A stretch of 64,000 bases of DNA from Bacteroidetes bacterium GWF2_35_48 (GTDB lineage: Bacteria; Bacteroidota; Bacteroidia; Bacteroidales; GWF2-35-48), in NCBI GenBank assembly GCA_001769125.1, contig MEOG01000126.1, forward strand, positions 1-64,000. The letters are read 5' to 3'. Both the position numbers and the translations under genes were made by a program. Numbering within the stretch: the first letter of the stretch is position 1; each line of letters begins with the position of its first letter. This document shows positions 35,828 through 43,653 of this stretch, in pieces. Under the pieces are notes generated by a model. It saw only the letters and a program-made list of their open reading frames with translations. It did no database searches and was not told the DNA's origin.

Positions 35828-37143
35828 TTCTTTGCTTCCATGATATCATTGCCTGTCGGAGCCTGGAAAACCTTCAGGTCAAATTCTCTGATTACAGATA
35901 ATATATGTTCAAATATTTCTGATTGTACTGCTTCAAAATTCACAAGATCTTTGTTGACACAGAATACCCAAATGTCAAGAGGCAGACCATTTGGGGTTGG
36001 TTCAAGATATCTTACAAGAAACATCATTTCAGGGTTTATGAGATTGTGATTTTTCAGATAAACTTCTACATATTTTCTGAATACCCTGAGGTTTGAAATA
36101 TTTTTTCCGTTTAAGAGGCTTTCTTTAGCATCAGCAGATACATTGGAATAAGCATCAATATCTTTTATTACAAGCGCAATAAAATCTTTTAAAATATTAA
36201 TTTTTTCAAATTTCTGAAGCATTTCAGAATTGCAAAGCTTTATCGAATTCACATCTATATTGATAGAACGTTTAATCCTTCTACCATCTGCTTCTGTAAC
36301 GCCTCTGAAATTACTGAATGTATCGTTCACAAGAGCGTAGGTTGGAATAGAAGAAAAGGTCATGTCAGGATTTTGAATTCGAATTGTGTTAAGGTTAATT
36401 TCCACTACAGAACCGTCAATATCATGTTTGGGAGCTGTAATCCAGTCGCCGAGTCGCACCATGTCGTTTGCCGATAATTGTATGCCTCCGATCAGCCCCT
36501 TAATCGAATCTTGAAAAATTAACATCAAAATAGCAGTAAAAGCACCAAGTCCGCTCAGCATATAAAAAGGAGAGCGACCCATAAGTGTTGCAATTATAAC
36601 AATGGCGGTAATCACATAAATTATTATTTTTACAACTTGTAAATATCCTTTTATAGATCTGTTTTTAGATATTTCGTGCGTTTGATAAATATCGTGCATG
36701 CCATTAATAAAGGATGTAATAATAAGCATCGAAATAATTATCATGTATAGATAAGAACCTTTCTGCACGAGAGCCATCCACATTGGGTAATCACTAAGAA
36801 TATATGAAAAGGTGTAAATAATTAATGCAGGCGCAAAATGAGATAATCTGTGAAAAACTTTACGTTCTAATAAAATATCATCCCATTTATTTTTACTCTT
36901 TTTGACAAGCGCACGGACAACAGAAAGAATAATTTTTTTTGCAAGGAAATTTGCTATTATGCTTAAAACAATTAGAACTCCGATAAGAATTCCAAATTCA
37001 GCAAAATGCACTATTTTTGCCGGGACTCCAATTTCAAGAAGCCAGTTGCGGAATATTTCCAGCAAAGAAAGTTTTATTTCAACAGGTGGATTTATTTTTG
37101 GTAATTCCTGCAAGTAAAATGAAATAATTTTAAATAAATTCAT
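35818..37143 (-). CDS. MscS-family mechanosensitive channel (YbdG-type)
   Basis: A 441-residue membrane protein with about five membrane helices. The MscS core is GLGAFTAILMLIFQDSIKGLIGGIQL (pore-lining helix and hinge), followed by the beta domain 'MVRLGDWITAPKHDIDGSVVEINLNTIRIQNPDMTFSSIPTYALVND'. The C-terminal extension after this matches the YbdG subgroup. It gates in response to membrane tension or osmotic change. The last residues (KKRI) are encoded within a perfect palindrome, so the C-terminus may have been modified by repeat insertion. Confidence 0.9.
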   Translation of the reverse strand: MNLFKIISFYLQELPKINPPVEIKLSLLEIFRNWLLEIGVPAKIVHFAEFGILIGVLIVLSIIANFLAKKIILSVVRALVKKSKNKWDDILLERKVFHRLSHFAPALIIYTFSYILSDYPMWMALVQKGSYLYMIIISMLIITSFINGMHDIYQTHEISKNRSIKGYLQVVKIIIYVITAIVIIATLMGRSPFYMLSGLGAFTAILMLIFQDSIKGLIGGIQLSANDMVRLGDWITAPKHDIDGSVVEINLNTIRIQNPDMTFSSIPTYALVNDTFSNFRGVTEADGRRIKRSINIDVNSIKLCNSEMLQKFEKINILKDFIALVIKDIDAYSNVSADAKESLLNGKNISNLRVFRKYVEVYLKNHNLINPEMMFLVRYLEPTPNGLPLDIWVFCVNKDLVNFEAVQSEIFEHILSVIREFDLKVFQAPTGNDIMEAKKRI

Positions 37144-37193
37144 GTTTTATATTTTTAAGATTTTAAATTTGATGTTACAAAAATAACAATACC
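37144..37193. promoter_or_regulatory. Divergent promoter region, channel / M64 peptidase
   Basis: Fifty bases between divergent starts carry -7-like boxes on both strands: TAAATTTG on the plus strand (37164-37171) and TATTTTTG on the minus strand (complement of 37178-37185). No -33 TTTG lies at the usual distance for either. Confidence 0.4.
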
Positions 37194-38465
37194 ATGAAAA
37201 GATTTTCATTTTTAGTTTTTTTATTTTATTCTTTGCATTTATCGGCGCAGGTAAAATTCGATGATTTTTTTATTTCAAAGACCTTACGAGTGGATTATTT
37301 TCACTCGGGAAACTTGATTACAGACATGATTTGTTTCGAGCAAATGAAGCAGGAAGCTTTCTGGGGAGGCTCAAAGAAAAACCTTGTTGATATTTTTGAT
37401 TACGGGAATTATAAATTTTCAGTTTGTGATTCATCCAGTAATAAGGAAATTTATTCCCGAGGATTTTGCTCACTGTTTCAGGAATGGCAGAATACGGATG
37501 AAGCAAAAAAAATAAACAGGAGTTTTTATGAATGTGTGGTTTTTCCCTTTCCAAAAAAAACAGTGAAACTGGAAATTTTCAGTAAGGATAAATACATGAA
37601 GCTTACTAAAATATTTGAGATGTATATAAACCCGAATAATTATTTTATTAAAAAGGAAAACCCTCTTCGTTACGCATCCTACAAGATTTTTGATTCAGGA
37701 GACCCTTCTGTAAAAGTGGATGTTGTTATTATTCCTGACGGGTATGCAAAAGAAGATCTTGAAAAACTAAAAAAAGATGCAAAACGTTTTGCCGGATATT
37801 TGTTTAATCATGCCCCTTTTAAGGAAAACAAAGAGAAGTTTAATATCTGGCTTGTTGAAGCATTTTCTCAGGAAAGCGGTACGGATATAGCCGGTCAGCA
37901 TGTATGGAAAAATACAATTGTGAATTCAAATTTTTACACATTTGACAGCGACCGTTATCTTACTACTTCTGATATAAAATCGGTGCGGGATCTTGCAGGT
38001 CTTGTTCCCTATGATCAGATTTTTATTATGGTAAATTCTACGAAATACGGAGGGGGAGGGGTTTACAATGCTTTCAGCATGTGTTCGAGCGATAATGAAC
38101 ATGCAGAAGTTGTTTTTATTCATGAATTCGGTCATGCTTTTGGCGGGTTAGGAGATGAATATTATGATTCGGATGTAGCCGTGCAGGATTATTATAAAAA
38201 AGAAGTGGAGCCATGGGAGCCAAATCTTACGACATTGGTTAATTTCGATAAAAAGTGGAAAAACATGCTTGATAAAGAGACTCCGATTCCTACTCCCAAT
38301 ACAGATAATTATAAAGATAAAGTCGGTGCTTTTGAAGGTGGTGGCTATATGCCGAAAGGAATGTACCGGCCTTACATAAATTGCGAAATGAAAAGTTTGT
38401 ATTCGGGATTTTGCCCTGTTTGCCAGAAAGCCTTAAAAGATATGATTGACTTTTGTACGAAATAG
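37194..38465 (+). CDS. Secreted M64-family metallopeptidase (IgA peptidase-like)
   Basis: A 423-residue protein with a signal peptide (to about residue 18, LHLSAQ). The zinc motif HEFGHAFGGLGDEYY (His310, Glu311, His314) is the M64 signature, and the preceding 'DVVIIPDGYAKEDLEKLKKDAKRFAGYLF' is characteristic of Bacteroidota members. The N-terminal half is a beta-rich domain. C-terminal cysteines (NCEMKSLYSGFCPVC) probably stabilise the fold. It has no T9SS domain, so it likely stays in the periplasm or is released by other means. Confidence 0.9.
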   Translation: MKRFSFLVFLFYSLHLSAQVKFDDFFISKTLRVDYFHSGNLITDMICFEQMKQEAFWGGSKKNLVDIFDYGNYKFSVCDSSSNKEIYSRGFCSLFQEWQNTDEAKKINRSFYECVVFPFPKKTVKLEIFSKDKYMKLTKIFEMYINPNNYFIKKENPLRYASYKIFDSGDPSVKVDVVIIPDGYAKEDLEKLKKDAKRFAGYLFNHAPFKENKEKFNIWLVEAFSQESGTDIAGQHVWKNTIVNSNFYTFDSDRYLTTSDIKSVRDLAGLVPYDQIFIMVNSTKYGGGGVYNAFSMCSSDNEHAEVVFIHEFGHAFGGLGDEYYDSDVAVQDYYKKEVEPWEPNLTTLVNFDKKWKNMLDKETPIPTPNTDNYKDKVGAFEGGGYMPKGMYRPYINCEMKSLYSGFCPVCQKALKDMIDFCTK

Positions 38466-38581
38466 AGTGCGCTTTGTTGGTTCGCTTACCTCTTTGCCTG
38501 CCTTGAGACGAGCGTTAATAATAGGATTTTAGATGTTCAGCACAAACTGACAAGAGAAATTATGAAACAAAATAAATTTTG
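38466..38581. other. Short repeat-bearing spacer
   Basis: Contains a CCTGCCTTGAGACGAGCG piece like the small repeats near 12290, then AT-rich sequence. No gene seen. Confidence 0.35.
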
Positions 38582-38589
38582 TATATTTG
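38582..38589 (+). promoter_or_regulatory. Candidate -7 box of the MNT/HEPN pair
   Basis: TATATTTG fits TAnnTTTG, nine bases before the mntA-like start. No TTTG at -33. Confidence 0.4.
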
Positions 38590-38598
38590 TAGATAATT

Positions 38599-38913
38599 AT
38601 GGATAAAAAAGATAAAATATTAATAAAAATAAAGAAATCCATTACTAAAGAGGATTCAGAAGCTGAAATAATTTTATTTGGCTCAAGAGCCAGAGGAGAT
38701 AATACGAATATTTCAGACTGGGATATCCTTGTTTTAATTGATAATAACAATACAAATGAATTAGAGGATAAATTTAGAAATAATCTTTATGAAATAGAAT
38801 TAGAAACAGGACAAATAATATCAACAATTGTTTATTCAAAAAATTATTGGTCAAACATATTAAAATATTCTCCACTTTATAATAACGTAAATAAGGAGGG
38901 GATTCGTTTATGA
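38599..38913 (+). CDS. mntA: MNT-domain nucleotidyltransferase antitoxin (MntA-like)
   Basis: A 104-residue minimal nucleotidyltransferase with GS-x10-D-x-D exactly in place: Gly28-Ser29 and Asp40/Asp42 in FGSRARGDNTNISDWDIL. In MntA-HepT systems this enzyme AMPylates and so neutralises the HEPN RNase toxin. The gene overlaps the HEPN gene by four bases (ATGA), the usual coupling in such pairs. Here the antitoxin comes first. The pair is strongly AT-rich compared with the flanking peptidase gene. Confidence 0.85.
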   Translation: MDKKDKILIKIKKSITKEDSEAEIILFGSRARGDNTNISDWDILVLIDNNNTNELEDKFRNNLYEIELETGQIISTIVYSKNYWSNILKYSPLYNNVNKEGIRL

Positions 38914-39314
38914 ACGAACAAACCAGAATGGATTATATAAAATATCGTTTTGAAAAAGCTTATGAAAGTCTTAATGATGCAAAATTATTAGCTCAAAATA
39001 AACGATGGAATTCTTGTGTAAATAGACTATATTATGCTGCTTTTTATTCTGTAATAGCCTTACTCCTTACTGATAATTACGATGGTTTAACTCATGATGG
39101 AACAAGAAGTCAATTTAATTTAAAATATATCAAAGACGGTAAAATTGACAAGGAGTTTGGGAAGTTGTATTCAAAATTATTTGACTGGAGACAAAAAGGA
39201 GATTATGGCGATTTATTTGACTTTACTGAAGAACAGGTATCTCCATTAATTAATCCTACCGAAAAATTATTAATAGAAATCCAAAAGCGAATAATTATAT
39301 CTACAGAGGAATAA
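38910..39314 (+). CDS. HEPN-domain toxin (HepT-like)
   Basis: A 134-residue all-helical protein with the HEPN signature NRLYYAAFYSVIALLL and a later WRQKGDYGD. The arginine of the catalytic R-x4-6-H motif appears as Arg94, with Tyr99 where His is expected (R-x4-Y), as in HEPN proteins whose tyrosine is modified by the partner MNT enzyme. It would be an RNase toxin when unmodified. Its start overlaps the antitoxin stop. Confidence 0.82.
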   Translation: MNEQTRMDYIKYRFEKAYESLNDAKLLAQNKRWNSCVNRLYYAAFYSVIALLLTDNYDGLTHDGTRSQFNLKYIKDGKIDKEFGKLYSKLFDWRQKGDYGDLFDFTEEQVSPLINPTEKLLIEIQKRIIISTEE

Positions 39315-39366
39315 ACAGTGTTCGGTCTTTTCGCTTCTAAAATAATCCGAATTAATCAATCTCATT

Positions 39367-40995
39367 ATGCGAATTTTATTTATAATCCTGATAAGTTTCC
39401 TGTTATTTTCCTGTGCCCAAAAGCAGCAGGTTGATTTCATTATTACAAATGCAGAAATTTATACCTCTGATGATAGTTTGCCTAAAGCGCAAAGTATAGC
39501 AGTTGATAAGGGCAAGTTTGTGTGTGTTGGTACAAATGAAGAAATTTTGTCTGCATTCAATTCTGATAATATTAAAGATTTTTCCGGAAAATTTATTTAT
39601 CCCGGTTTGATAGATGCGCATTGTCATTTTATTGGTTATGCAAAAAGCTTGCAATATGCAGATTTGAAAAAGGCTGCTTCTTTTCAGGATGTATTGGAAA
39701 TTATATCAGAACACAGAAAAAAATATCCTTCTGAGTGGCTTGTAGGAAGAGGTTGGGATCAGAATAAATGGAGCGAAAAAGTATTTCCTGACAATGCTGA
39801 ACTGAATAAAATATTTCCCGATATTCCGGTTGTTCTTATTAGAATAGACGGACATGCAGCCCTTGCAAATCAAAAGGCTTTATCTATTACCGGAATAAAT
39901 TCTTCAACAAAAATACAGGGAGGAGAAATACAAAAAAAGAATGGAAATATAACAGGAATTTTATTAGACAAGGCTTGCGACCACATCCGTTCATATATTC
40001 CAAATCCCACAAACACAGGAATGGCTTTACTTTTGAAGGAAGCCGAAAAACAATGTTTTGCCGTTGGTTTAACCATGTTGGCAGACGCCGGACTGGATGC
40101 TTCTGAAATACATTTGATAGATTCGCTTCAAAAATCAGGTGCATTAAAGATGAAAATCTACGCCATGCTGAATCCTACAAAAGAAAATTATACGAAATAC
40201 ATGGATAAAGGAATATATGCAACACCTCTGCTGAAAATTGCATCTGTGAAATTATATGCAGACGGAGCTTTAGGCTCAAGAGGCGCGCTATTACTTGCTC
40301 CTTACTCTGATGATATTAAAAATTCTGGTATTCTTGTTGAATCTACTGAAGCATTAAGGGAAACCATGCAGCGGGCTGATAAAGCGGGTTATCAGGTTTG
40401 CACACATGCAATAGGGGATTCTGCCGTTCGTCTTATTCTGAAACTTTATGGTGAGATATTGAAAGAGAAAAACGACAAGCGTTGGCGAATAGAACATTCT
40501 CAGGTTGTGCATTCCAATGATATTCATAAATACGGAACGTTTTCTATAATTCCGGCAGTCAATACTACGCATGCGACTTCTGATATGGGTTGGGCTGAAA
40601 ACAGGCTTGGCGCTGAAAGAATCCATACTGCTTATGCTTATCAGAATTTACTGATACAAAATAATTGGTTAAGCAATGGGAGCGATTTTCCGATAGAAAG
40701 TATCAATCCTATATATGGGTTTCACGCTGCAATTGCACGAAAAGATCATGAGGGAAATCCTGAAAATGGTTTTTTACCCGACAATGCACTTACCCGCGAA
40801 CAGGCTTTAAAGGCAATGACGGTTTGGGCTGCCAGAGCCTGTTTCATGGAGAACGAAATCGGAAGTATCAAAAAGGGAATGGCTGCTGATTTTGTAATTT
40901 TTGACCGGGATATAATGAAGGAAGCCGAAAAAAATGTCTGGCAATTTCAGCCCTTGGAAACCTTTATTAATGGACAAAATGTTATGAAAAAATAA
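39367..40995 (+). CDS. Lipoprotein amidohydrolase (YtcJ/amidohydrolase-3 type)
   Basis: A 542-residue protein with a lipoprotein signal (FLLFSCAQK) and a metal-dependent hydrolase barrel: DAHCHF (metal HxH), DGHAA, GALGSRGALLLAPYSD, CTHAIGDSAVRL, WRIEHSQ and NGSDFPIESINP. The C-terminal composite domain ends GMAADFVIFDRDIM. YtcJ-type enzymes cleave amide or imide bonds of unassigned substrates. Anchoring in the envelope suggests a periplasmic substrate. Confidence 0.9.
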   Translation: MRILFIILISFLLFSCAQKQQVDFIITNAEIYTSDDSLPKAQSIAVDKGKFVCVGTNEEILSAFNSDNIKDFSGKFIYPGLIDAHCHFIGYAKSLQYADLKKAASFQDVLEIISEHRKKYPSEWLVGRGWDQNKWSEKVFPDNAELNKIFPDIPVVLIRIDGHAALANQKALSITGINSSTKIQGGEIQKKNGNITGILLDKACDHIRSYIPNPTNTGMALLLKEAEKQCFAVGLTMLADAGLDASEIHLIDSLQKSGALKMKIYAMLNPTKENYTKYMDKGIYATPLLKIASVKLYADGALGSRGALLLAPYSDDIKNSGILVESTEALRETMQRADKAGYQVCTHAIGDSAVRLILKLYGEILKEKNDKRWRIEHSQVVHSNDIHKYGTFSIIPAVNTTHATSDMGWAENRLGAERIHTAYAYQNLLIQNNWLSNGSDFPIESINPIYGFHAAIARKDHEGNPENGFLPDNALTREQALKAMTVWAARACFMENEIGSIKKGMAADFVIFDRDIMKEAEKNVWQFQPLETFINGQNVMKK

Positions 40996-41132
40996 TGGTT
41001 GAAAATATACAATCAATATCTGTAGCAGCAGAGTTGCGAAATATTTGTAAAATAACTTATAACGTATCGTAAAACGAAGGTGCAGAACACCGCAATATAT
41101 TTTTCAGGTTTGCTGAATTTAATAATTTTTGT
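40996..41132. other. Spacer with GGTGCAG mini-hairpin copy
   Basis: Holds GGTGCAGAACACC (41079-41091 region), a degenerate copy of the mini-hairpin at 18893, and no visible gene. It directly precedes the next start and may carry its leader. Confidence 0.4.
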
Positions 41133-41840
41133 ATGCGAAAATTGAGTCAATTAATATTGTTTTGTTTAATCTTTTCTTTTACTACAAGCTACAGCCAGGT
41201 TGTGAAAGAAAAAAAAATGAAATTTTCAGGAGTGGTCTTTGAGAAGGACAGCCTCACAGGTATTCAGGGTGTAACAATACAGGTTAATAAAGAAAAAAAG
41301 ATTGTTACTAAAGATAAGGGGCATTTTTATTTTTCAGCAGAGCCGAATGATACTATTATCATTTCGAAAGATGGTTTCAGCGAAATTGGGATTGTGATTC
41401 CTGATACGCATTACATCGAAAAAAATCTTATAGGAATATTTCTTACAAAAGATTCTTTAAGCCTGCCTGATTTCTTTATTTTACCGAGATTAGACAGTAG
41501 GGATTTGCGAAATTCAATGACAGAAACTCAGGAGTCAAAGGAACAAATGAATGCGAAAAATAATTTAAAAATTGCAAGTTATCAGGCAAAGACAGCTCAG
41601 GGAAATGAAATGGATGCATTATCAAATCAGAAAAGCATGCTGCGGCAGTATGAGCAAAATGTAGAGTACAAGTATATGATTCCTCCTGATAAAATGATTA
41701 ATTTTTCGGGCATTATTCCATACACTAAAAAGCTGATACGTGAAAAGCAATCAGAGAAGGAAGAGGTTGAGATTACAAAAAGTGAAGAAAGTCTTTTAAA
41801 ATTAATTTATCTTCAAAAAAATGGAGAACCTATTCGATGA
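41133..41840 (+). CDS. Secreted carboxypeptidase-regulatory-like protein of unknown function
   Basis: A 235-residue protein with a signal peptide (to about residue 21, TSYSQ). It has one CarboxypepD_reg-like beta-sandwich (about 30-110: MKFSGVVFEKDSLTGIQGVTIQVN...KGHFYFSAEPNDTIIISKDGFSEIGIVI) and a charged, helix-prone C-terminal half. This architecture is widespread in Bacteroidota and its function is not known. Its stop overlaps the start of the SGNH hydrolase gene (ATGA), so the two are probably translated together. Confidence 0.7.
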   Translation: MRKLSQLILFCLIFSFTTSYSQVVKEKKMKFSGVVFEKDSLTGIQGVTIQVNKEKKIVTKDKGHFYFSAEPNDTIIISKDGFSEIGIVIPDTHYIEKNLIGIFLTKDSLSLPDFFILPRLDSRDLRNSMTETQESKEQMNAKNNLKIASYQAKTAQGNEMDALSNQKSMLRQYEQNVEYKYMIPPDKMINFSGIIPYTKKLIREKQSEKEEVEITKSEESLLKLIYLQKNGEPIR

Positions 41841-42517
41841 GTTTAAAACGCATTATTTTTATCGTACTCTTCTTTGCGCTCTGTTACTTTATTATCCGCA
41901 CAAGTTCATTAATTTATTATGAATACAAAGCAGACAAAGAAATTAAAAAAAATATTGGAGAAGGCAACTGGGCAGTACGGTATAAAATATTCATCAATGA
42001 ATCTGTGAAATCAGGCGCAACTATTTTTCTTGGAAACAGCCATACAGAGATTTTTGATTTATCCTGTTTTGTTGATACGCTGATAGTGAATCGGGGTATT
42101 TCAGGTGATGTTACAGAGGGAGTGTTGAAAAGGCTTCCTGAGATTTATCGTTTTAATCCAAAGAAAATTTTTATTGAAATAGGGGTAAATGATATTTTTA
42201 TAAAAGTCCCCTTAAACAGGATTGTTTCAAATTATAACAAGATAATAGCGAATATCCGCAAAAATTGTCCCGATACAAAGATTTTTATACAAAGTATTTT
42301 TCCTACCGATAATAAATCTGTCAACAAAAAAATCCTTCAATTCAATTCAGAACTGAAAGATATTTGCCAAAAGAAATTCTGTACTTACATTAACCTCTAT
42401 GATTTGTTTGAAAAAGAAAAAACAATCAACCCCGGATTAACTACAGATGGCTTGCATTTGAATGATAAGGGTTATGAAATCTGGGGAAAAACAATTTCCG
42501 GATATGTTCTGAATTAG
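41837..42517 (+). CDS. SGNH/GDSL-family hydrolase, membrane-anchored
   Basis: A 226-residue protein with one N-terminal membrane segment and a periplasm-facing hydrolase domain. Block I is FLGNSHTEIF (catalytic Ser), block II Gly in NRGISGD, block III EIGVNDIF and block V DGLHLNDKGYEIW (Asp-x2-His). Likely an acyl esterase acting on an envelope glycan or lipid. It overlaps the preceding gene by four bases. Its stop codon (TAG) lies inside the first bases of a long hairpin element. Confidence 0.85.
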   Translation: MSLKRIIFIVLFFALCYFIIRTSSLIYYEYKADKEIKKNIGEGNWAVRYKIFINESVKSGATIFLGNSHTEIFDLSCFVDTLIVNRGISGDVTEGVLKRLPEIYRFNPKKIFIEIGVNDIFIKVPLNRIVSNYNKIIANIRKNCPDTKIFIQSIFPTDNKSVNKKILQFNSELKDICQKKFCTYINLYDLFEKEKTINPGLTTDGLHLNDKGYEIWGKTISGYVLN

Positions 42518-42662
42518 TGTTTGCAAGAAAACGCCAACTACTGCTTTACTCTTGTTATGAAAACAGTCATTTACAAAAGTAAATCTACCTGTCGATAGAC
42601 AGGCTTCTTGGTTTTCATGGCTTCGAAAGCCTTGTATTTGACGTTTTCTTTATCAAACACAG
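42513..42662 (+). repeat. Long-hairpin 3' element, copy 1
   Basis: Begins ATTAGTGTTTGCAAG at the stop codon of the SGNH gene and folds back on itself to ATCAAACACAG near 42661. Paired tracts include GTGTTTG/CAAACAC, AGAAAACG/CGTTTTCT, ATGAAAAC/GTTTTCAT and ATTTAC/GTAAAT around a 4-nt loop. It is homologous to the element at 50898-51026 (read on the minus strand). It carries an extra inserted small hairpin, CCTGTCGATAGACAGG (42589-42604). Confidence 0.8.
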
Positions 42663-42788
42663 TGTTTTCTTGCTGACACGAATTAGTTTCAGCCAAAAAA
42701 CTCATATTTTTTTACTTTTTTGGCTATAATGTCAGTGTCTGATTCAGAAAGTTCGAGTTCAAGACGTGCGAAAGCCGGACTTTATGGA
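42663..42788 (-). repeat. Partial third copy of the long-hairpin element plus terminator-like stem
   Basis: Read on the minus strand, directly after the stop of the next gene, GTTTAGTCC...GGCTTTCGCACGTCTTGAACTCGAAC resembles the 3' half of the long-hairpin element. The stem AGCCAAAAAA/TTTTTTGGCT (42691-42700/42716-42725) could end both convergent genes, and TTCGTGTCAGCAAGAAAAC (minus strand) resembles the element's 5' end. Confidence 0.55.
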
Positions 42789-43412
42789 CTAAACAAGATT
42801 TTTTACAAACATTTTTTCTCCATTTATTTCCTGCTCAGAAAAGCCCATTTGTATCAGGTAATTTTTATGAGTTTCATTCAGGCACACGGTTAGAATTTTC
42901 TCATAGCCCAGATTGTAGAAGTACTGGACATTTTCAATGTATATGTATTTGCCAACGCTAAAATCCCGGTATTGCGGTATCACAAAATCAAGATTAATAT
43001 AAAGTGTTTTTTTATTCTGCACCGAAACAATAAAAACCCCGATAACATCAATATTATTAAGAATAAGAAAGCAGGAACTTTCAATGTTGCGTTTGTAGAA
43101 AGGAGAGTAGTGGTATATTTCTCGTTTATAGTATTCGATAAAGGTATTCAGATATTCATTGTTTGAGCGAACCTGAAGAATGTTGTAAGCATTTTTGGCA
43201 ACAAAAAGTTTCGAAAACATGTAAATATCTCCTGCTAATAAACAAGTGCTGATTATTGCAGGGGGATATATTTCAAAAATAAAGCCGATAAAACTTATGA
43301 TGAATAATGCTAATAAATGCAGGAAGCGGAGAAGCTTTCCCATTTCAAGAACGATCGAAAAGCCCAGTATACCGGTTAATCCGATAAAAAATGTTTCAAT
43401 ATGATTTTCCAT
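42789..43412 (-). CDS. Membrane-anchored GNAT-like protein
   Basis: A 207-residue protein with two or three N-terminal hydrophobic segments (about 5-75), followed by a GNAT-like domain. Its beta-bulge region reads 'GVFIVSVQNKKTLYINLDFVIPQYRDFSVGKYIYIENVQYFYNLGYEKI', and 'HKNYLIQMGFSEQE' recalls the ending typical of N-acetyltransferases. The classic acetyl-CoA loop (Q/RxxGxG/A) is only weakly present as RDFSVGKY. Substrate unknown; the enzyme may acetylate an envelope component. The gene is flanked by repeats and stands alone. Confidence 0.6.
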   Translation of the reverse strand: MENHIETFFIGLTGILGFSIVLEMGKLLRFLHLLALFIISFIGFIFEIYPPAIISTCLLAGDIYMFSKLFVAKNAYNILQVRSNNEYLNTFIEYYKREIYHYSPFYKRNIESSCFLILNNIDVIGVFIVSVQNKKTLYINLDFVIPQYRDFSVGKYIYIENVQYFYNLGYEKILTVCLNETHKNYLIQMGFSEQEINGEKMFVKNLV

Positions 43413-43653
43413 AATTGGTTTGTTAATTCAGTATGCTAAAATACGCATTTGTTTTGATTCATTTTACAAAAATCAAATAAATTTATTTTTTACTTAATTT
43501 TCCTGAAACGATTTTATTATTTTCACTTAAAACTTTGATTATATATATTTTATGATTATTATTGTAAGAGGGCAAATAAACAATTCCTAAAACAGGCAAC
43601 CAACAATGTGAAAAACAGTCTATAATGTAAGCCTGCTTTAAAACTAAACGAAT
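43413..43653. other. Divergent AT-rich intergenic region
   Basis: About 240 bases between divergent genes. Nothing beyond AT-rich sequence and weak promoter-like words was recognised. Confidence 0.3.
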
